Below are positions 59,430 to 64,000 of a stretch of DNA of 64,000 bases, piece after piece (position 1 is the first letter of the stretch; every line of letters starts with the position of its first letter). The position numbers were made by a program, and so were the translations under genes. The notes under the pieces are model-generated. The model searched no databases and was not told the DNA's origin. It was given only the letters and a program-made list of their open reading frames with translations. The stretch is from an uncultured Sutterella sp. (GTDB lineage Bacteria; Pseudomonadota; Gammaproteobacteria; Burkholderiales; Burkholderiaceae_F), in the NCBI GenBank assembly GCA_949287305.1, contig CASEFX010000022.1, forward strand, positions 30,189 through 94,188. Reading direction: 5' to 3'.

Positions 59430-60923
59430 ATGCAACAGGCAAGGCGCAACCTTCTCAAAGGCGGTTTGCTCGCAACGGCTGCCGCGGCTGCCACGATGAC
59501 CACGTCGGCCCACGCCGCAATGGAATCCAAGACCAAACACAAACGTGAGGACTGGGACGTAGTCGTGATCGGCGCCGGTTTCGCCGGTCTTTGCGCGGCG
59601 CTCGAAGCCAAGGAGCAAGGCGCGAAGGTCGTTCTTATCGAAAAGATGGGCCGCCCCGACAGTACGTCCGCCTACAGTTCGGGCTGGATCGCGGGGACGC
59701 TGACCCGCTATCAGGATCCCAACGAAAAAGACTCGGTCGAGGGGTACTTCGACGACATGATGAAGGTTTCCGGCGGTCGTTCCGATCCCGAACTCATCCG
59801 CGCTTACGCCGAGTTCGCCGGCGAATCCATCAATTGGCTCGGCGACCACGGGATGAAGTTCAAGATCTGGAAGCAGCATGCTCCCGAACTCATGCGCTGC
59901 CACATCGTCCCGGGCACGAACGGTCTCACTGGCGGCGCCCAGATCGTCAAGACGATGCTCGAGGCGCTTGAAAAGGCGCAAGTGCCCGTCCGCTACAACA
60001 CGAAGGCAGTCGAGCTCATTTACGACGAATGCTTCAACGTTCTCGGCGTTTCCTGCGTGACGGGCGATCACCGCACCGATTTCTACGCCAAGGGCGGCGT
60101 CGTGCTTGCCACGGGCGGCTTCGCCGGCAACAACGCCATGGTCGGTCAGTACATCGGCGCCTGGGCGGCCCGCATGGTCGTTCGCGGTGCGCCCTGGGCA
60201 ACGGGCGAATGCACCCGCATGACCGAAGACGTCATGGCGAAGATGGTCAACATGGACCAGTTCTACGCGGGCCCGATTTCTCCCGTCGGTCACTGCAATC
60301 CGTCGCCGCTCATGCACGCGGGTTACGGTATCCAGCTGAATACCGAAGGCAAGCGCTTCCTTATGGAACACCTAGGCCAGATCGAAAAGGCCAAGAGCAT
60401 CGCGAGCCTCACGCCCAACAACATGAGCTATCTCCTCATCGGTCAGGACGCGGACGAAAACGCCAACATCCTCTCGAACACGGTCAACCGTTTCACGAAG
60501 CTCGGGTTCAAGGTCCCGAAGGGAGAAACGATTGAAGAAGCAGTCAAGGCCGCCGGTCTCAATGTCGAAGCCGTCATGAAGACCGTGAAGGAATTCAACG
60601 ACGCCGTGAAGGCGGGCAAAGCCGCCGAACTCAATCCTCCGTACCTCTTCGAGCATCCTCACGAGCTGAAGAAGGGACCGTTCTATCTGATCCCGGCGGT
60701 CGGCGGCATCGCCAACACGTTCGGCGGTCCGAAGATCGACAAGGACGCGCGCGTCATCAACACCGAAGATCGTCCGATTCCGGGGCTGTACGCTGCGGGC
60801 GCCGTCGCCGGCGGCATTTGGTACCAGGCGGACATCTCTGGCAGCCAATTGGGCGGTTGCCTTGTCTTCGGTCGACTCGCCGCTCGCCACGCAACGGCCC
60901 GAGCCAAGAAGTCCAACGCTTGA
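59430..60923 (+). CDS. Tat-exported FAD-binding respiratory reductase/dehydrogenase flavoprotein, substrate unknown
   Basis: 497 residues from ATG 59430, behind AAGGAGAGAAAACA. Tat signal QARRNLLKGGLLATAAAAA with cleavage near AHA. The FAD site DVVVIGAGFAGLCAALEAKE and the C-terminal PIPGLYAAGAVAGGIWYQADI place it in the FAD_binding_2 (fumarate reductase flavoprotein) family. Yet the catalytic residues of periplasmic fumarate reductases are absent: HHTMGG is replaced by ANTFGG, the Arg of the NRLGGNA motif by SGSQLGG, and the acid-catalyst TTRDKAS region reads GQIEKAKS. It must therefore act on another molecule. The tetrahaem cytochrome 18 bases downstream would pass electrons to or from it. 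An AraC gene follows. Confidence 0.85.
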   Translation: MQQARRNLLKGGLLATAAAAATMTTSAHAAMESKTKHKREDWDVVVIGAGFAGLCAALEAKEQGAKVVLIEKMGRPDSTSAYSSGWIAGTLTRYQDPNEKDSVEGYFDDMMKVSGGRSDPELIRAYAEFAGESINWLGDHGMKFKIWKQHAPELMRCHIVPGTNGLTGGAQIVKTMLEALEKAQVPVRYNTKAVELIYDECFNVLGVSCVTGDHRTDFYAKGGVVLATGGFAGNNAMVGQYIGAWAARMVVRGAPWATGECTRMTEDVMAKMVNMDQFYAGPISPVGHCNPSPLMHAGYGIQLNTEGKRFLMEHLGQIEKAKSIASLTPNNMSYLLIGQDADENANILSNTVNRFTKLGFKVPKGETIEEAVKAAGLNVEAVMKTVKEFNDAVKAGKAAELNPPYLFEHPHELKKGPFYLIPAVGGIANTFGGPKIDKDARVINTEDRPIPGLYAAGAVAGGIWYQADISGSQLGGCLVFGRLAARHATARAKKSNA

Positions 60924-60941
60924 TTGGGGAGGAATACAAAA

Positions 60942-61301
60942 ATGTTTGCCATGAAGAAACTCTTCTTTGTCGGCCTTTGCTCGATTTTCGGCGCCGTCGC
61001 CCTGAATGCGCAGGCTGCGAACCTCGCTGACCGCCACGCATCCAAGTCGCTCACCTGTGTTTCCTGCCACGACACGGCCGCTCCCAAGGAAGGCGCAACC
61101 GTTTCGACCGCAAAATGTAGCTCCTGTCACGGCTCGCTGCAGGAAATCTCCGATAAGATCCACAAGCGCGGCAACGCGCAGGGCCCGGATCCGCACGTCA
61201 ACCACAGTCTGGGACTCAACTGCAACGAATGCCATCGAGGCCATCAGCCGTCGGTCAACATGTGCAATCGTTGCCATGTGTTCGAGCACAAAGTGCCCTG
61301 A
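60942..61301 (+). CDS. small periplasmic tetrahaem cytochrome c
   Basis: 119 residues from ATG 60942, with GGGAGG 9 bases upstream. Sec signal KKLFFVGLCSIFGAVALNAQA. Four CXXCH haem sites: CVSCH, CSSCH, CNECH and CNRCH. The size and spacing match the haem domain of flavocytochrome c or small tetrahaem cytochromes such as CctA. Electron carrier to the flavoprotein encoded just upstream; together they form a split flavocytochrome c. No NrfH/CymA-type membrane donor is nearby. Confidence 0.9.
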   Translation: MFAMKKLFFVGLCSIFGAVALNAQAANLADRHASKSLTCVSCHDTAAPKEGATVSTAKCSSCHGSLQEISDKIHKRGNAQGPDPHVNHSLGLNCNECHRGHQPSVNMCNRCHVFEHKVP

Positions 61302-61315
61302 CGAGGCGATTTGAA

Positions 61316-61380
61316 GCCGAACTCCGATGAGTTCGGCATCCGCTGAAAACTGCCGGGTAGGCATGGCCTTGCCCGGCAGT
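61316..61380 (+). terminator. paired hairpins after the tetrahaem cytochrome gene
   Basis: GCCGAACTC-CGAT-GAGTTCGGC (61316-61337) and ACTGCCGGG...CCCGGCAGT (61349-61357 with 61372-61380, inner AGGC/GCCT). No strong T-run follows, so these may be a weak terminator or mRNA-stabilising stems. Confidence 0.5.
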
Positions 61381-61417
61381 CCCGTATGCAGGATGTCCTG
61401 AGCACAGAAACTGCGAG

Positions 61418-62248
61418 ATGGTCATGCATTTGACGCCCTACATCACCAAATGGCCCACGAATTTCGAGCCCGACGATCCGGAACTCTGCACGGTCGCCGT
61501 CGTCATTGATGAAGGATTGGAAGTCGACACGGACAAGCAAATGCCGCTTCACACCCACTCAAGCGGACAACTGATGCTTGCAACGGAAGGGCTCGTGGGT
61601 TTGGAGCTCGAAAACGACTACTGGTCCGTGCCGGCGCACTGTGCGATCTGGGTGCCCCCCGGTGTGCCTCATACCTGCGCCCTGGGACTTTCCGGAAAAG
61701 CCGTCTTCTTTCACGTCGGCTCGAAATATCTTGACGGTTTTCCCAACGAGGTCATTCGCGTAATGCTCAACCCGATGACGGTCGAGCTGATTCTATTCGC
61801 CGCCAACGGATTCGACAAAACGCGCTCCGACGCCGCTCGTTACCACCTGGCGATGCTCACCATCGAAGAACTCAAGGTTGCGCGCAAAATGCCTCCGCAG
61901 TTCGCCCCTCTCACGAACTGCCCGGCGCTGCGGCGAATCGCCGTGGAATTCAACAATCCCGATTGCATCGACTGGTCGATGGCCGATTGGGCAAAGTTTG
62001 CCGGCATGAGCGAAAGAACGCTGAATCGACAGGTGCAGCGGCACACCGGACTGACCTTTCGCCTGTGGCGTCTCCAGCACATTTTTCTTGTCTCGATCGT
62101 TCAGCTTTCGCAAGGACAAAGCGTCAAAGAAACCGCCTACGCCGCGGGTTACTGCAGCCCTTCGGCATTCATAGCGGCCTTCAAGAACATCTTCGGACTG
62201 ACGCCCGCGGACTACCGCAAGGAACTGCTTCGCGACGTCGAGCTCTGA
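61418..62248 (+). CDS. AraC-family transcriptional regulator
   Basis: 276 residues (ATG 61418, or 61424). The N-terminal cupin-like sensor (PLHTHSSGQLMLATEGLVGLE, WVPPGVPHTCALG) resembles AraC regulators that bind small ligands. The C-terminal double helix-turn-helix is clear: WAKFAGMSERTLNRQVQRHTG and SVKETAYAAGYCSPSAFIAAFK with GLTPADYRK. It lies downstream of the flavoprotein-cytochrome pair in the same direction, so it is the likely regulator of that respiratory unit in response to its acceptor. Confidence 0.88.
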   Translation: MVMHLTPYITKWPTNFEPDDPELCTVAVVIDEGLEVDTDKQMPLHTHSSGQLMLATEGLVGLELENDYWSVPAHCAIWVPPGVPHTCALGLSGKAVFFHVGSKYLDGFPNEVIRVMLNPMTVELILFAANGFDKTRSDAARYHLAMLTIEELKVARKMPPQFAPLTNCPALRRIAVEFNNPDCIDWSMADWAKFAGMSERTLNRQVQRHTGLTFRLWRLQHIFLVSIVQLSQGQSVKETAYAAGYCSPSAFIAAFKNIFGLTPADYRKELLRDVEL

Positions 62249-62304
62249 CCCGAAGCAGGACCGGCCGTCCCCAAGACAAGTCCGCAGAGAACAGGAAGTC
62301 CGCC

Positions 62305-63270
62305 CTACCCGACCTGCACGTACCGGACAAGCTCCTTCGACGTACGCTCGAGTTCGGGCAGGAACTTCTTCGCAAACGCCTCCCGCGTCGCTTCCCCTGC
62401 AAGACGCACGGCGTCCGCCGCAGTGAGCGCGTCTCCCGTCGCCCACATCGTCCGCACCAGACGCCGTCCTTCAGGAAGGGGGCCGAAGCGTACGCCCTCG
62501 AAGAAGGTCCGTCCGCACCAGAGGTTCGTCGCGGGAAGAACCGACCAGCCGCCCGTCTCCGCAATGAGCCCCACCAAGGCGTGACTCGAACTCACCGCTA
62601 CTCGCCTCAGAGGCTCCGCGTTCATGGAGCGAAGTACGCGGTCCATGGCGATCTCGTCCGAACTTCCTTCGCCGTAGTCGACGACCGGCCGCGTTCTCGC
62701 GAGTTTGCGAAGCGCCTCCGCCGTGTCGGGAAGCGGCACGTCTTTCCCCGTCACCAAAAGAAAATCCTCTTCATAGAGGCGCTCGCGCGCCCAGCGGTCT
62801 TCGTTCAAAAGTCCCTCGGGCGTCACGACGACGTCGACCTTGCCTTCCCGAAGGGCCGAAACCAAGGGTTGCGTGAAGCCGCTGATCGTCTCCAGCCTTC
62901 CCACGCGCGTCCAAAGCGTTGCGAGCATCCAGGGCGCCACCGTGGCGCCCACCGTTTCCCCGAGGCCGATGCGAAGGGTCGTGGTCGACAGGTCCGCCGC
63001 CACCTGCCGCTTCAAAGCCCTCGCCGCCGCCACGATCGCCCGGGCTTCGGGAACGAGCGCGCGCCCCGCGACGCTCAAGCGCAGAGGACGGACGTCCCGT
63101 CGGAAAAGTTCGGCGCCGAGATCCCGCTCGAGCCGAAGGAGACTCTGCGAAACGGCGGAAGGCGTGAGTCCGAGCTTTGCGGCCGCCTCCTTCACCGTTT
63201 TCGTCTCGGCCACGAGCAAAAACGCGCGCAGCGCTTCGATCGAGGGATAGTTTTCCTTTACGTAGGACAC
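62305..63270 (-). CDS. LysR-family transcriptional regulator
   Basis: 321 residues from GTG 63270 (VSYVKENYPSIEALRAFLLVAE), ending in TAG. The winged helix-turn-helix EAAAKLGLTPSAVSQSLLRLE lies near residues 28-48. It is divergent from the aspartase/fumarase-family gene at 63438, the usual layout for a LysR controlling a lyase, so it probably regulated that gene before the insertion. Confidence 0.88.
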   Translation of the reverse strand: MSYVKENYPSIEALRAFLLVAETKTVKEAAAKLGLTPSAVSQSLLRLERDLGAELFRRDVRPLRLSVAGRALVPEARAIVAAARALKRQVAADLSTTTLRIGLGETVGATVAPWMLATLWTRVGRLETISGFTQPLVSALREGKVDVVVTPEGLLNEDRWARERLYEEDFLLVTGKDVPLPDTAEALRKLARTRPVVDYGEGSSDEIAMDRVLRSMNAEPLRRVAVSSSHALVGLIAETGGWSVLPATNLWCGRTFFEGVRFGPLPEGRRLVRTMWATGDALTAADAVRLAGEATREAFAKKFLPELERTSKELVRYVQVG

Positions 63271-63437
63271 GATTTCTCACTCACAAATGTAGAAAATCTT
63301 CATCGGTGCGTCGATTTTAGTTTCTTCGCTCGTCGGAGATCGCTCGAAACGCTCATGATTTTCCGTACAGCACGCGCCCGTCCCTCCCGCTTGGAGATCA
63401 GGGATAGTGCCCTTTCGAAGCACGACAGGAGAAACAC

Positions 63438-63739
63438 ATGACCACCCGAATCGAACGCGACTGCCTCGGCGAAATGGAAATCCCCGACGATCGCTACTAC
63501 GGCATCCAGACGACCCGCATGATGGCGGTCTCGGGCGCGGGACGCCTCCCCGCCATCCACTTCCCGGGGCTCTTCCGGGCGCTATTTCAGATCAAGAAGG
63601 CCTGCGCGTTGGCAAACGCCGAAATCGGCGCGCTCGACTCCGAAGTCGCCGACGCCATCGCCTGGGCCGCGGACCGCGCGCTCGAAGGCAAATACGACAC
63701 CGAATTCCCGCTCGACATCTGGCAGGGGGGCGGCTACAC
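63438..63739 (+). pseudogene. aspartase/fumarase-superfamily gene, 5' part, interrupted by an insertion
   Basis: From ATG 63438 the first 100 residues read as the N-terminal domain of an aspartate ammonia-lyase-like enzyme: RIERDCLGEMEIPDDRYYGIQT, FRALFQIKKACALANAEIG and FPLDIWQGGGYT. Family members then continue with a T/S-x-x-N-M-N segment. Here the similarity stops at about 63739 and the frame closes at TGA 63750-63752 in AT-rich DNA. The active site needs later parts of the protein, so this copy is inactive unless the remainder is joined elsewhere. Normal length would be about 465 residues. Confidence 0.75.
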
Positions 63740-64000
63740 GATTCTCACCTGAGTTTTGCAACCATATTTACTAAAAAACTTTCGTACTCCGCGAAAAAAC
63801 TTTGAGTACAGGCGGTTACCGACAAATTCCGCCTTTTCTTTTGCTCTCATTTATATTATATTTAATAGAAATGGAGAGTATGACGATGCCCCGACGAGTA
63901 GACCCCTTAGCTCCCTATCGAATGAGCACCCACAAGATTGGAAAGTACGTTTATGCCAGCACACAACCAGCGACGGTTGACGAGACAACAGGAAAACGTA
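63740..64000 (+). mobile_element. left end of an insertion sequence
   Basis: Base composition changes abruptly at about 63740 to AT-rich sequence that interrupts a lyase gene and leads into a transposase-like start. The right end and terminal inverted repeats are beyond the window, so family and exact boundary are unproven. Confidence 0.65.
63880..64000 (+). CDS. N-terminus of a probable transposase (runs off window)
   Basis: The frame from ATG 63880 (63871 and 63886 are alternatives; GGAG lies at 63873) reads PRRVDPLAPYRMSTHKIGKY then VYASTQPATVDETTGKR and continues past the edge. This opening resembles IS1634/IS4-type transposases as I remember them, but only about 40 residues are visible. 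Codon use and AT content differ from all other genes here, fitting recent transfer. Confidence 0.5.
   Translation, partial: MTMPRRVDPLAPYRMSTHKIGKYVYASTQPATVDETTGKR

Noticed and set aside
1..64000. tRNA, rRNA, CRISPR array or prophage
   Set aside because: No cloverleaf-like segments, regular spaced repeats or phage structural genes were recognised on either strand.

Overview
The window is one high-GC, gene-dense bacterial segment on a chromosome. It carries recCBD, a periplasmic nitrate reductase without napC, an YbhGFSR-type ABC exporter, many LysR regulators, and Tat-exported flavoprotein and multihaem cytochrome genes. Together these suggest an anaerobic or microaerophilic, asaccharolytic betaproteobacterium of the Sutterellaceae type. 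That placement is an inference from gene content and protein style, since there is no rRNA in the window. I saw no tRNA, rRNA, CRISPR array or prophage. Stop codons are mostly TGA or TAA; TAG is rare.

Layout. 1-9.6 kb: the tail of an unknown gene; an M20 peptidase gene interrupted by two in-frame TAG codons; a haloacetate-dehalogenase-like hydrolase; suhB; mutS; and a LysR regulator next to a leuCD-like hydro-lyase pair. The hydrolase and the leuCD pair share a strikingly similar promoter/operator module. 9.6-13.2 kb: an amino-acid permease and YtcJ-like amidohydrolase operon. 13.3-13.7 kb: a deletion scar that fuses the start of a LysR gene to the end of a fumarate-reductase-type flavoprotein gene. 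13.7-23.2 kb: recC-recB-recD, with a highly acidic N-terminal tail on RecB and a lysine-rich C-terminal tail on RecC. 23.3-32.4 kb: an orphan ribbon-helix-helix protein, a LysR, an aldo/keto reductase, two MFS exporters, an L-cysteine desulfidase-like protein, and a GntR / 2-hydroxyacid dehydrogenase / XRE cluster.

32.4-42.9 kb: a translationally coupled run, gluQ - EamA transporter - methyltransferase/HNH fusion. It is followed by a WYL-domain regulator, a nitroreductase-like protein and the ybhGFSR exporter. 43.3-45.5 kb: an orphan solute-binding protein and isoaspartyl dipeptidase. 45.8-50.9 kb: napDAGHB. 51-59 kb: an envelope-remodelling island. It holds a PmrAB-like two-component system, a single protein joining a PAP2 lipid phosphatase to an EptA-type phosphoethanolamine transferase, an MMPL lipid exporter and a DUF3261-like lipoprotein. 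Duplicated 11-bp-periodic direct repeats lie between the regulator and the fusion gene. 59.4-62.2 kb: a periplasmic flavoprotein and tetrahaem cytochrome c with an AraC regulator. The flavoprotein lacks the fumarate reductase catalytic motifs, so its electron acceptor is unknown. 62.3-64 kb: a LysR gene divergent from an aspartase/fumarase-family gene that is cut by an AT-rich insertion sequence running off the window.

The best candidates for undescribed biology are the PAP2-EptA fusion with its tandem-repeat control region, the methyltransferase-HNH fusion beside a WYL regulator, the shared LysR promoter module, the respiratory flavoprotein of unknown substrate, and the oppositely charged RecB/RecC tails.
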